In this document: positions 46,352-57,000 of the stretch, piece by piece | Layout: every line of letters begins with the position of its first letter | How positions within the stretch are numbered: the first letter of the stretch is position 1 | NCBI RefSeq assembly: GCF_027943255.1 | Contig: NC_072895.1 | Span: forward strand, 71,364,001 to 71,428,000 | Length of the DNA stretch: 64,000 bases | Source of the DNA: Anastrepha obliqua | Lineage: Eukaryota > Arthropoda > Insecta > Diptera > Tephritidae | Direction of reading: 5' to 3' | Notes under the pieces: model-generated | The model's database searches: none | The model's input: the letters and a program-made list of their open reading frames with translations, nothing else | Told to the model about the DNA's origin: nothing | Position numbers and translations under genes: made by a program

Positions 46352-48550
46352 TTTTAATGCTTTGGCTTCGGCATCAATAAAAATATATATGGTATGAATG
46401 AGATTTCAATAATTTCCAATATCTGCTAAATAAGTGACTTATTTATTGCATCCGACTGTCACAAATTTACATGTCCAGCTATGACAGTATTTAAACCACT
46501 AAAATATTTAATAATAAACTGAAATAAATGTCTACTTTTTGAAATATTTAAAAATAAATCTTTAAACCAACTAGTACCACGAAATGCTAAAAATACCCAG
46601 AAGAGTGCAACAACGACCAAATAACCAACCAATACGAATTTCCCCACACACAAAAACAAAGTAGTAGCTGCTGGTTGTTAGCTGCCGCTTAAAAATCGTC
46701 CACGCGCCAACGGCAATGCCAATAACTGTGGCAATGACAGTCGACAGCTGACAATATCAGTGAGTGTGATTCGCAAATTTCATTAACTCAGTGTGGGGTA
46801 AACAAGCCAAGAATAGATTTCGTTTGAATACAGCGGCACGAAGAAGAATGCTTCACTAAACTTACCTACTTGTGCGCTCACAACGACATTTTGGCGTTAA
46901 GCAAATGTCAGCGGCATAACAGAGCTTCATGGCTGGCATGTTAAGTTGGCCATTTATCAATACACGCACTAGTCAGCTAGTAAACGCGGCACTAGCTAAA
47001 CGCTGGCAAAATAATAACATAGAGAGTGACACAGAAGAAACGGACGAGTAGGTGGTGGGTGCTACTGATCAGAGGAAGAGGCTAGCAATTGACGCTTATT
47101 GGTATACTGAGCGTGTAATTTGGTCAGAAGCGCGACCGGATGAAAAATAGCCAATTGACACGAAGTCGACAAGTAAATAAGAAATGCACGAGTACGAGTA
47201 TAAGTAGAAAATGAGCGCGTGTGTGCATGAAGGCGCCAGAATCAAAGTGAATTGGCTGCAAATTAAAATTGGGAACAACAATTAAATTTGATACGGTTCG
47301 ACGTGCAATAGTCAAAGTAAAGGGCAAAAAAAGCATGGCTTATAAGCAATTGTGCGTATTTATTTATTAAATAGGTGGGTTTTCCTATGGAGACATGACA
47401 TAACTTTTGCACAGCCTCTTTTTTGAGTTGTTGATGCGTACAAGCTGCGCTTCGTTAATTAATTTCTATCACCGTCGTAGCATCTATGGTTGGGTAATTT
47501 TAAGCTGAAGCACCTACAAATTCCAAATTTTCAGTATTTTAAAGGGTTCATCATTGCCTAGCTAGCATAAAAACATTCCACTGTAAATATGAGTCAATTT
47601 ATTCACTGCGCAGAGTGACTAATAGAAAGATAATTACAACGGATTTCAAAGAGAGAAAATCAAAGTAACATCAACTCAAAACTTCGGTGGAAACTTGTAA
47701 TGATTTCTGCAAGTTTATGAATATGAGCCCTGGGTGTTGTTTTGATACGACCAGGCCAAAAAAAGTTTAATAGTAAATTTTTAGTTAAGAGGATCCGTCG
47801 CTAGAAGAGACTTCTGCACCCATAACTTTAACAATTTTTTTTATAATTCTTTTTACAACGATACCTAATTACTAAATAGTTTTCAATAAAAGTTAGCAAC
47901 TATATTTGGGTTTTTAGGTACATCATGGTACTTAGAAATGTGCTGAAATATGTTTAAAATAACAGAAAACATTTAACTATTAAAAAAATGGATCTTTCAT
48001 TTGTTTGAAAAAAAAAAAACGAAAAAATTATTTACCAATAAGAGTGTAGACATTGCCCTAAAACAAAATAGAAACACAATTGTTTAGTAAACTTTTAATA
48101 ACGGAAATAATATATTTTTCATTAGTTTCTCCTTAAAAAATGTTTTTAAATAAAATAAAAATATATAAAATAAATATTAACAAAAATGTTTTTACAATGT
48201 TTAAATAAGATGAAAACATAAAAAAGAAGTTAAAAAGTAATAAAATAATGTTAATGAAAATTTGTCACAATTTGGATAATGTTTCCTATAACGTTCAATT
48301 AAAATAAATAAATAAATTAAACAAATATGAAAATCCAAATTTAAAAAATTCAAAATGGCTGACAACAACAATTATCTTTAGTTTACAAAAATTTTTATTA
48401 ACGCATCTTACAGTATAAACAGAACAACGTTTAGAAATTACAACTAGTACAACTAAATAAAGATACTAACGAGCTATTTTTATTAAACATATATATTAAA
48501 AAAGGAAAACCTAAGATGCATTAGAATGTATAAATATATAAAGTACAGCC
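46352..48550. other. No gene seen; very AT-rich
   Basis: 46650-47400 is less AT-rich, with no domain-bearing frame. 47800-48540 is almost featureless A/T. No repeat ends found. Confidence 0.4.
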
Positions 48551-48551
48551 G

Positions 48552-49045
48552 CTACTGGGTGCCCATCTGGTCTAAAACTGTTTTCCGCTTGAGCCACCGA
48601 CGATGAGTACTTGGTCCAACCACCAAAGCTAATGCTTCAGCGTTGAAATGTGTACTTAAACGTTGTTTGTGAGCCATGGCACCCTTTTTCGCCATATCAA
48701 TGACGAGCAGCATACCAAGATCGCGATAAAGGTCGAGATTTCTCAGATAGTAAGGCGCATTGACGATGTTGCACAACTCTTTATTTTGGAATCGTTGGAT
48801 AATAGTCATGCAAGATTCGCTTGAGCATCCCCATACGTCCAGACTGGTGTAAGAATTTGATTATATAGCAGTAGTTTGTTGCTCCTTGACAGAATGGAGT
48901 GTCTGCCAATAAGATAAAGGAGGTTTGTTGTTTTTAATTCCAGCTCTTCACACTTTTTCTTGACATGCGCCTTCCAAGATATTTTGCCTCGTTGACGTAC
49001 GGTATATTTACACTGTTTATGTAGACTGGCTTTACAAATAAACAA
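48552..49045 (-). mobile_element. Jockey-type non-LTR fragment (post-RT)
   Basis: The first frame (49045-48806) gives GKISWKAHVKKKCEELELKT, LLYLIGRHSILSRSNKLLLY and NQILTPVWTYG. After a short deletion and frameshift the second frame (48809-48552) gives IIQRFQNKELCNIVNAPYYL, RNLDLYRDLGM and HRRWLKRKTVLD. The series LTWKxHVxxKCxEL...LLYKQILKPVWTYG...IxxFQNKxLRxIVNAPWYxRNxDLHxDL marks the C-terminal part of Jockey-clade reverse transcriptase proteins. No tail or duplication was found. Confidence 0.8.
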
Positions 49046-49735
49046 CTTATCATTAGAACTGATAATTTTTTCAAATAATTGTCTAAAAAACTTTAAGACG
49101 AAATATATGTATCAATGATTTTCATTATCATTGAGGATAAACTTAATACAAAAAACTTATAAAGTATTGCTAATTTATTCCTTTTTGTGCGTTTGCTCAA
49201 AATACGTTGGAAATTTGAAGCTTTCCCTATAAAATTTGGAGATTGCTTCGGATCGGATCTTTCAACAAAATAACAATCCGATATTGTTAAGGATTACTAT
49301 AGGTTAAATGGCTGCCCTTACGAGAGGCCCTATTCGACAAATATTCAAAAATTCGTCTGTTGTGATACTATAGAGGGGAAAAGAGAAGGGAGGAAAGAAG
49401 GGGCCTTGGGATGAGGGGATGCACGATGCATTACGACGACGCCAGATATATGATATTTAAACCCAAAATATCCGTAGATGCAGCGATAAAGTGAGAGCCC
49501 AAATGACTAAATCTTTATCCGACGAGAGCAGGGCAGCGGGGATGATTCCACCTCGTCCTCCAGACAGCTTCTGCTTCTCACCCTATCTAGCCCCTATCAG
49601 CCCATCAGTTTCCTTCTATAACACTGTGACCGAGAAGCCAAATGAGTCTGATATCGAGTGTTGGGATGCAGTCGAGAGAGAAGGCAGGCATTCCCCGACT
49701 AATTTCGAATGCGTAAATAACGAGCTATTTTACTA
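49046..49735. other. Unassigned; one open frame leading into a Tc1 tail
   Basis: From 49491 an open frame reads AGMIPPRPPDSFCFSPYLAP and PNESDIECWDAVEREGR, proline-rich then acidic, and runs without a stop into the Tc1-like end at 49740. I do not recognise the upstream part. It could be another element's coding scrap joined by chance. Confidence 0.35.
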
Positions 49736-49739
49736 TACA

Positions 49740-49978
49740 CCAAAACAATTAAACAACCCACAGAACAGCCCACATTTAAATATTATTGAAAATTTATAGG
49801 AAATTCAGGAACGTAAAATTAGAAAAAAACAGGTTTGTAGTGCTGCTATACTCAAAGAGCGTATAATAGAGCGCCTGGAGTAGTTTAACATCTGCAGCGC
49901 TGTCAAGTTTAGTTGTATCGATGCTATGTCGACTTCAAGCAGTTATTGATGTCAATGGTAGGCCAACTAAATACTAAA
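49740..49978 (+). pseudogene. Tc1-like transposase C-terminus
   Basis: NPQNSPHLNIIENL-stop-EIQERKIRKKQ at 49754-49830 is the Tc1 SPDLNxIENLW motif. The Asp before LN is His, the catalytic Glu of IEN is kept, and Trp is a TAG. The next frames give AAILKERIIERLE and, after a shift, VSMLCRLQAVIDVNGRPTKY and a stop at 49976-49978, the canonical Tc1 C-terminus. The rest of the element is missing, and this is the only DD34E-type trace in the window. Confidence 0.75.
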
Positions 49979-51782
49979 AAGCAACATTATCTAGGATTAA
50001 CTAAAGTTTTCTCACTAAGTAAGCTATTTTTGCACTGTATGAAGGCTTTTGCCAATACTGTTTTTGCGTTTTTGCGCCATAACTTTGTTATTTTATATGT
50101 TAAAGAATGAGTTTTTTCAGTTTATTGTGATTGGAAAAAGGTTTCAAATAAAACTGTATCAACACATTGTTGGCACAACCAAGCATACGCAGTCATTGTT
50201 ATTTATAAAAACTATTACGAGCTCATAAAATTAATTACTACATCTTTTTCGGTATCTATCGCCCACGGATGCGGTTACAGATAGTGCGCAGAGTTTTTTC
50301 TCGAATGCTTCAAGTGTCTTCTCATCTTTGTTCAACATAGTTTGCTGTTTATGAAATCATAAGAGAACCTTTAGAAAACAAATCCTGCTTTTTAATTGCC
50401 TACCGAGTCCAAAATAGCACCCATCGAAAATAAACCTCTACTCAAATCACAGTTGCCTCAGTCCAGTGACTGTGAGTGTGGTGTAACAAAATACTAAAAA
50501 TGGAAGATGGTAAAGCAGAATACAAAATTGACACAAATAACTTTATCTAAAAATCCCAGAATCTTTAATATTTCCCACAAGTTTCCAATAATTTCACAGT
50601 TTGCGCACACCCACATACCTATAATAACCAATACAACGATGTGCTCTAAAAATGATGTTGAATCAACAAAAGTCAATTGCAATATATACATCCATATAAC
50701 ACATATGTATGTATATGTAGCTATGATGATAATAAACACGCTTTTGAAGCTATGAAACAGCAACTACTCTCACAACTCATTACTCCCAATGCCTGATCTC
50801 GGCTCTTGCATTTTAATTTGCATTTGCATTTGAATTTTTAAAACGTTTGCCATTTACGTTGCTTCATAAAAATTCAAATCTATTCGACTTTTTTAGTGTC
50901 ATCCCCAGTTAGCTGGCGAATTTTCCCCAAATCAACTGCAATTCAAATGATGGAACAGAAAGTTATAATCTCACCCATCTAAACATAAATACATTTCTAT
51001 GCATTTAAATCATACTTATGTAGATACGTGTATGTATGTTTGTATATATGTTAAAAAAATTCATTAAGGTGCTAAACTTTCACACGTATTTATTTTGGCT
51101 TTGATTCAAATGAAAGTGACAAGTCGCTTCTCAATGCATTTTAAATAATTTCATTGCATTCACTGTGAGTTTTTCATTGGTGAGTCGTAAACACAAATCG
51201 AAGTTTCAGTGATAAATAAATATGTACTTATGTATGTGCGTACACTTACGAGTACGGCTGCGTGTCTGCACTTTTATTTTAGACAACTCGCGCACAGAAC
51301 AATCACATTGGCGCACGTAATGTAGAACAATAGCAGTCGCTCTGGAAGGAGACCAAGTACATGCATAGGTATGTTTGTATCTGCACCACAAACGCAACTG
51401 GATGTTAAGCTATCAGTCGTAAATACAAATGTGTAAGTGAGCGCGTGTCGGGCATACGAATCTGCGTCAGTGTTTTCAGAGGCCTACGTGATCGCCTCAC
51501 ATTTGAAATAAGTTCTGAAGCAAGCTTCCTTGGAAAGGTGTTAAAGTGTGTGAAAGTAAAAGAGGAGAATATTGAATGGCGGATTTCACATACATTCTAT
51601 AGACTTTCTTAACACTGCACTAGATATTAATCTGTGAATTATAAGTGCGAACTTGTGGAGTAACACCACTCAAGGATTTCGGGAAACTCGATTTTTTCGC
51701 CTTACAAAATAGTTTATGCCAGGGCATCTCTGTCGTTTAGCACCTCGACGGTCTTGAATTTGCTTATTTTATCAGCGCATTA
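49979..51782. other. No gene seen; CATA-type simple repeats
   Basis: The two frames at 50494-50763 on opposite strands overlap almost fully and have no domain. TATG runs occur near 50705 and 51020. Confidence 0.4.
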
Positions 51783-52735
51783 TTATATAAGTCATTCTCC
51801 ACTTGATCTTTTCAACGCAGAGGAGGCCTTCTTCTTCCTCTGCTACCACCAGCTGGTACCGCATCGAATAATTTCAGAGCCGGAGAGCTTTTATCCATTC
51901 CGACAACATGACCCATCCAGCGTAGCCGCTGGATCTTTATTCACTGCGCTATGTCTATGTCGTCGTAAAGCTCATACAGCTCATCATTCCATCGCCTGCG
52001 ATATTCCCCGCTGGCAACGTGCAAAGGTCCAAAAACCTTACGCAGAATCTTTCTCTCAAATACTCCAAGCGTCGCTTCATCGGATGTTGTCATCGTCCAA
52101 GCGTGTGCGTCATACGTTAGGACGGGCATGATGAGAGCCTTGTAGAGTTTTAGTTTTGTTCGTCGAGAGAGGACTTTACTGCTCAGTTGCCTACTTAGTC
52201 CAAAGTAGCACTTGTTGGCAAAGAGATTCTGCGTTGGATTTCAAGGCTGACATTGTTATCGGTGTTCATGCTGCTTCCTAATAAACGAAGTCTTTTACAA
52301 CCTCCAAATTAAAGCTGTCAACAGTGACGTGGGTGCCGATACGTGAGTTCGCGTACCTCACAGGAGGTACTTCGTTTTGTCCGCGTTCACCACCAGACCC
52401 ATTCGCTTTGCGACAGCGAGCTCGGAGAGTAACTCCTTTCCGTACTGTCGAATGCAGCTTTGAAAACAACGAAAGGATGGTGTGTGTCGATTCTCCTTTC
52501 ATGGGTCTTTTCCAAGATTTGGCGTATTGTGAATATTTGGTCGATGGTAGACTTTCCAGGTCTGAAGCCGCACTGATAAGGTCCAATCAGTTCATTCATG
52601 TTGGGCTTCAGCCTTTCACACAATACGCTCGCTAGAACCTTATAGGCGATATTTAGAAGACTAATCCCGCGGTAATTGGCACAAATTGCAGGATCGCCCT
52701 TCTTATGGATTGGGCAGAGCACACTTGGCCGAGCT
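51783..52735 (-). mobile_element. Non-LTR family A, copy 3
   Basis: The minus strand begins at VLCPIHKKGDPAICANYRGI (52722), continues CERLKPNMNELIGPYQCGFR and TIDQIFTIRQILEKTHERRI to FKAAFDSTE, then jumps over the palm and catalytic loop to the C-terminal linker (YANSRIGTHVTVDSFNLEVV). It ends with GVFERKILRKVFGPLHVASG and EYRRRWNDELYELYDDIDIA. It lacks the family's 3' untranslated end and stops near 51783. The RT catalytic centre is deleted. Confidence 0.8.
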
Positions 52736-52771
52736 CCTCCGGAATTTTTCTAGCTTCTTATGACGACTGTT

Positions 52772-53935
52772 TGGTATCCCCGCAAAACTAATACGGCTGT
52801 GTAAGATGACGTTGTGCGCTACCACAAGTGCTGTCAGAAGTGGAAGTAACTTTTCCGAGCCGTTGGATACCAAACGAGGTTTCAGGCAAGGCGATTCTCT
52901 ATCATATGACTTTTTCAACATCTTGCTGGAAAAAATCTTACGCGCTGCCGCGCCGAACCACAGTACTATCTTTCATAAGAGTACCATGCTCCTAGCATAT
53001 GCCAACGACATCGACATAATCAGCGAAACCAACCGCGCTGTATGCTCGGCGTACTCCAGTTTAAAGAGAGGGGCGAACAATGTACATAGGTCTTGCGGTA
53101 AATGAGCGTAAAACAAAGTACCTGCTGTCAACACACAGGGAGTCTTCGCGTCTTGGACAATATGTCAGTGTTGACAACCAACAATTTGAAGTTGTGAAGC
53201 ACTTTGTCTACCTTGGGACCAGTTCATTATTCCTGCTCATTATTCCCGTCCTAATATATGGCGGCCGCCGTAGCCGAATGGGTTAGTGCGTGACTACCAT
53301 TCGGAATTCACAGAAAGAACGTAGGTTCGAATCTCGGTAAAACACCAAAATTAAGAAAAACATTTTTCTAATAGCGGTTGCTCCTCGGCAGGCAATGGCA
53401 AACCTCCGAGTGTATTTCTGCCATGGAAAAGCTCCGCATAAAAATATTGCCATTCGGAGTCCGCTTAAAACTGTAGGTCCCTCCAATTGTGGAACAACAT
53501 CAAGACGCACACCACAAATAGGAGGAGGAGCTCGGCCAATCACCCAAAAAGGGTGTAAGCGCCAATTGTATACATATAATATATATATAATATATGGCGC
53601 AGAAGCATGGACGATGTCGACAGCGGATGAAAAAGTTTTCGGAGCCCCCTCCGCGTTAGTAAGGAGTACCGCGTACGGTGGAACAGCGAGTTATATTAGC
53701 TATATAGGGACCTGGAAATAGTTAAGCGTGTAAAAAGACAGCGGCTACGCTGGCTTGGCCATGTCACCCGTATGAAAGAAGACGCTCCAACAAGGCGAAT
53801 TTACGACATGGTACCCCAAAATGTATGGTGTGGAAGAGGAACACCACATCTCCGTTGGAAAGACCAAGTGCTGCAGGATTTGTGTTCACTTCAGATTTCC
53901 AACTGGCACCAACGAGCGCAGTACAGAAACAACTG
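52772..53935 (+). pseudogene. Family B reverse transcriptase C-terminal half, SINE-split
   Basis: Starts FGIPAKLIRLCKMTLCATTS, mid-RT, then SEPLDTKRGFRQGDSLSYDF and MLLAYANDIDIISETNRAVC. The YADD-type loop is YAND, with the first Asp lost. After a frameshift near 53080 it continues GLAVNERKTKYLLSTHRESS and QQFEVVKHFVYLGTSS, then IPVLIYG, where the SINE interrupts. After the SINE it resumes AEAWTMSTADEKVFG and RLRWLGHVTRMKEDAPTRRI with RGTPHLRWKDQVLQDLCSLQ. A gap of about 100 bp (LGTSS to LLIIPVLIYG) is also missing. Not functional. Confidence 0.8.
53264..53587 (+). mobile_element. tRNA-derived SINE, copy 2
   Basis: Full-length relative of copy 1: A box tagccgaatgggttag, B box ggttcgaatctc, body through gtgtatttctgccatggaaa to gcgccaattg, and an AT-repeat tail. 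Exact 12-bp duplication taatatatggcg at 53252-53263 and 53588-53599. Its removal with one duplication rejoins the host codons L-I-Y-G-A-E-A-W-T-M. Confidence 0.9.
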
Positions 53936-54044
53936 AGGCGCCATTTTGGATTCGGCCAAACCCACACACGGTTGTAGCGCAACATAAGTAAGTAAGTAAG
54001 TAAGTACGACGACTGTCTTCTCTCATTAAACATGATGTCAAAGT

Positions 54045-55895
54045 ATTTATTTATTTATTTTATTTATTTATTTATTTAAGTCTATGAATTACAATCCTTA
54101 CAGACTATGATACAAAAGTTGCTTAGATTAAGCTACAAATATATTATATGTATTTAAAAACTATACTAGCTACTAACTAACTATAATATAGAATTCAAAA
54201 GATTTAAAAGTGCTGTTCTTGAAAGCGAGAAATCAAGAAGAACATCATTAAGAACGGCATTTAATTCCCGTAAAGCACGAGTAATGGGAGCATTGCTGGC
54301 ATACGTAGTTTTACAGTTACCCCCATAATAAGGGTAGAAGTTCCTAAGAGATCGCTGGGGAACATTAAATCGAATTCTTTCCAATAAGTAGGGACAATCA
54401 ATTACTCCAGTAATAATATTATGAGTAAAAGACAGACACAGTATAGTCCTACGAATCTGTAAGGACTTGAGACTTATAAGCATGAGACGAGCAGAATATG
54501 ATGGCATGGGATCAATAAAATTCAGGGACCGAAGGGCATATTTGAGAAATATTTTTTGCACACGTTCGATTCTATTAATAGCTTGCTGACTACAAGGTCT
54601 CCAAATAAAAGCAGCGTATTCTAAGTGAGATCTAACAAAAGATGTATACAGTAACTTAATGGTATAGGGATCAGAGAACTTGGTGGCGTTCCGCCTGACG
54701 AAGCCCAGCATCGAAAAAGATTTAGAAGTAATATAATTTATATGGTTATTAAAAGAGAATTTGTTATCGAAGATGACGCCAAGGTCCTTAAACTCACTAA
54801 CACACTGCAGGACACATGCCGAGATCCTGTACTTAGTGCACAAAATATTAGATGTTTTAGAGTAAGATATTTGGAAGCACTTAGATAAGTTCAGCGAAAG
54901 TCGTGAGTTCTGGCACCAGAAATAAAGCCTATTCATATCGGCTTGAAGTTTAATGGCATCCTCTTGCGTCTTGATCGCTGAGAAGATCTTAAGGTCATCA
55001 GCATAAAGTAAAAATTTAGCAAATGTGAAACAACTTTTGATGTCATTAATAAATAACACAAATAAAAGCGGTCCCAAGATACTTCCTTGCGGAACACCTG
55101 AGATGGCAGCAAAGGAAGTAGATGAAATACCATCGATTGTTACAACACAGCGTCTATTGCTCAAATAAGAGTTTATCCATTGCAGAAATGTAGAATGAAA
55201 GCCAAGACTAGCGAATTTTTTAACTAAGATTCTATGAGAAACTTTGTCGAAGGCTTTCGAAAAGTCGGTGTAAATACAGTCGACCTGGAAGCCAGCGGAG
55301 AAAGAATCAATGCAGTATTCACTAAAAACGGCCAGATTAGATACTGTAGATCTGTTAGCAATAAACCCATGCTGATTAGGGCAAATTAAAGATTTAACGG
55401 CAAAACTCAGCTTTGCATAGACCGCATGCTCAAAAATTTTGGAGATAGTCGACAGCTTAGAGATAGGTCTATAATTTCTAACGTCATTTTTATTGCCACT
55501 CTTAAAGAAGGGCGTAATGAAAGAGAGTTTCCATGCGTCAATGAAACACCCCGACGATAAAGATTTGTTGAAAATAATTTTCAGGGGATAGACGAAGGCC
55601 GGACAGTTTTTTATCAAAACTGCTGAAAGTCCATCAGCATCAGTTTGAGAGGATGATTTCAATTTAGTTAAAGCATTACTAATATCCTCAGAAGAGAGGC
55701 AAAGACCTCCAAAGTTCAGGGCATAATCTAAGTCAGAAGAAAAGTCGGATGGGCAATCAAGTTCGTCGTCAGCAAAATTAGATTTAAAAAATTCAGCAAA
55801 CAAGTTTGCCGTTTCAGTTGGGGTTCGCGCTTGGCTATTATCGAAAAACATACCAGTGGGAACACTGGCACTACTCCTTCTAGATTTTATTAGAT
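54045..55895 (-). mobile_element. 5'-truncated non-LTR retrotransposon with open RT frame
   Basis: The minus-strand element ends in an AAAT-repeat tail (54045-54075) after a short 3' untranslated region. The 5' boundary is near 55895, where the frame meets a TAA and similarity to coding sequence stops. I found no convincing target-site duplication. The next minus-strand sequence (55.9-57 kb) belongs to a different, decayed Jockey copy. Confidence 0.8.
54181..55851 (-). CDS. Reverse transcriptase of a CR1/Jockey-type non-LTR element
   Basis: 556 codons without a stop. Visible RT landmarks: FITPFFKSGNKNDVRNYRPI (residues 111-130), TDFSKAFDKV (195-204, palm Asp), GVPQGSILGPLLF (252-264), LLYADDLKIF (281-290, catalytic YADD), and the thumb/post-RT region LEYAAFIWRPCSQQAINRIE near residue 400. 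All RT catalytic residues are present. There is no endonuclease because the copy is 5'-truncated, and no RNase H, as in many such elements. The protein would copy element RNA at a nicked target. It is the only long undamaged reading frame in the window, so the insertion is probably young. The true protein began upstream; ATG 55851 is only the first Met in the remaining frame. Confidence 0.85.
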   Translation of the reverse strand: MFFDNSQARTPTETANLFAEFFKSNFADDELDCPSDFSSDLDYALNFGGLCLSSEDISNALTKLKSSSQTDADGLSAVLIKNCPAFVYPLKIIFNKSLSSGCFIDAWKLSFITPFFKSGNKNDVRNYRPISKLSTISKIFEHAVYAKLSFAVKSLICPNQHGFIANRSTVSNLAVFSEYCIDSFSAGFQVDCIYTDFSKAFDKVSHRILVKKFASLGFHSTFLQWINSYLSNRRCVVTIDGISSTSFAAISGVPQGSILGPLLFVLFINDIKSCFTFAKFLLYADDLKIFSAIKTQEDAIKLQADMNRLYFWCQNSRLSLNLSKCFQISYSKTSNILCTKYRISACVLQCVSEFKDLGVIFDNKFSFNNHINYITSKSFSMLGFVRRNATKFSDPYTIKLLYTSFVRSHLEYAAFIWRPCSQQAINRIERVQKIFLKYALRSLNFIDPMPSYSARLMLISLKSLQIRRTILCLSFTHNIITGVIDCPYLLERIRFNVPQRSLRNFYPYYGGNCKTTYASNAPITRALRELNAVLNDVLLDFSLSRTALLNLLNSIL

Positions 55896-55899
55896 TTTA

Positions 55900-57000
55900 G
55901 ATTATTTGAGTTCAAGAATAATATCTTTTTAAGGCGCGTTGCTGTGTTTTTTATTTCCTTTCGGCATTTTGAGATCCCTGCGGATTTGGGTGTTGGAGAC
56001 ATACCACGGGCAATTTATTGACATCCTGGGTACTTTAACTGAAATCTCGGTAGTATTTCGATTGAGTTGGCTGCAGTAACCTGTAGCTGGATACTGTATA
56101 TCCAAATGGGTTTGAAAATGACCTTATACAAGAGAATGTATCAAGAATTTTCTAATTTTAGGTACGCTTTGTTCGCAATTATCTACAGCTACGGCAACTG
56201 TATCATTGGCAAATGTTCCGATTAGGGCAGCTGAGGAGACAAGTAGATCATACGGGAATAACAGGTATAATATGGGATGTAGGATGGAGCCTTTACGCAC
56301 ACCTGCATTCATTTTGTAGAGATTGGTTACTTCATCGCCTTGTTTACAAAAATATATCTATCGACAAAATACGGGTTTATAAATCTCTAGGAATTTATTC
56401 TGAGAGATTTTTTGACTTTGTGAAGCAGGCCACTGAGCCAAACTCTGTGAAAAGCTTGAAAGATGCTGGGAAAAGTGATTGTGCGAAATTCTTTTCGTTC
56501 GAAAGCGTTATTTATATGTGCGACGAAACGGTGCACTTTCTCAATGGTGATGTGCTGCTTACGAAAGCCAAGTAGATGTTTGGGAATCAACTGACTTATC
56601 TCAATTACGGGGGATAATATTTTAAGAAATAAGATTTCCATTAGTTCGGAGATAGTCGGGAGCAATAATCGGGCATGCCTGCATTGAAGAATTGGGTCAG
56701 AAATATTAAAGCTTCTTTTTGGAATTCTCTTAGAGCTTTGCTTTATTAAGTCATAACCAGGGAGTGTTGCCATTTTTCTCGAGCTGGGCGCTTCTCTTTG
56801 AGGTTGCATTCGATAAATGAGAGCATCGCATTTTTTGCAGATTTGTGTATTTTCTTTGGGTTGGAAGACCAGGCAGAGTATTGTACGCAATTAATGAAAT
56901 GTTCCGTTACTTTAGTGACAGCATCATCCGTGTTTATATAAGAAGAGTTTGTTTGTGAGCTTAAACTTCGCACGTATAGAATACATTGTCAGCTTGCCGG
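55900..57000 (-). mobile_element. Decayed Jockey-type non-LTR element
   Basis: Minus-strand blocks in order: GYDLIKQSSKRIPKRSFN (RT entry, near 56760), LLPTISELMEILFLKILSPV and IPKHLLGFRKQHITIEKVHR (near 56680-56560), TFPSIFQAFHRVWLSGLLHK (palm motif with the Asp pair lost), AGVRKGSILHPILYLLFPYD (near 56300), LIGTFANDTVAVAVDNCEQS (FADD-type loop as FAND), and post-RT NCPWYVSNTQIRRDLKMPK (near 56020-55960). The catalytic Asp residues are replaced and the frame is broken, so this copy is old compared with its neighbour. Confidence 0.8.

Larger units (their letters stand above)
52771..54007 (+). mobile_element. 5'-truncated RTE-like non-LTR (family B) with SINE inside
   Basis: Exact 9-bp duplication gacgactgt at 52762-52770 and 54008-54016. 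The 3' end is a TAAG-repeat tail (53988-54005). Short tandem-repeat tails are usual for RTE-type elements. It is inserted about 35 bp from family A copy 3 in opposite orientation. Confidence 0.85.

Noticed and set aside
50494..50763. Hydrophobic 89-codon frame, membrane-protein-like
   Set aside because: T-rich composition explains the hydrophobicity, and the opposite strand is equally open.
52387..53105. Twin-primed inverted insertion of one LINE
   Set aside because: The plus-strand piece has its own 9-bp duplication and TAAG tail, and the minus-strand piece carries its own C-terminal region, so these are separate insertions.
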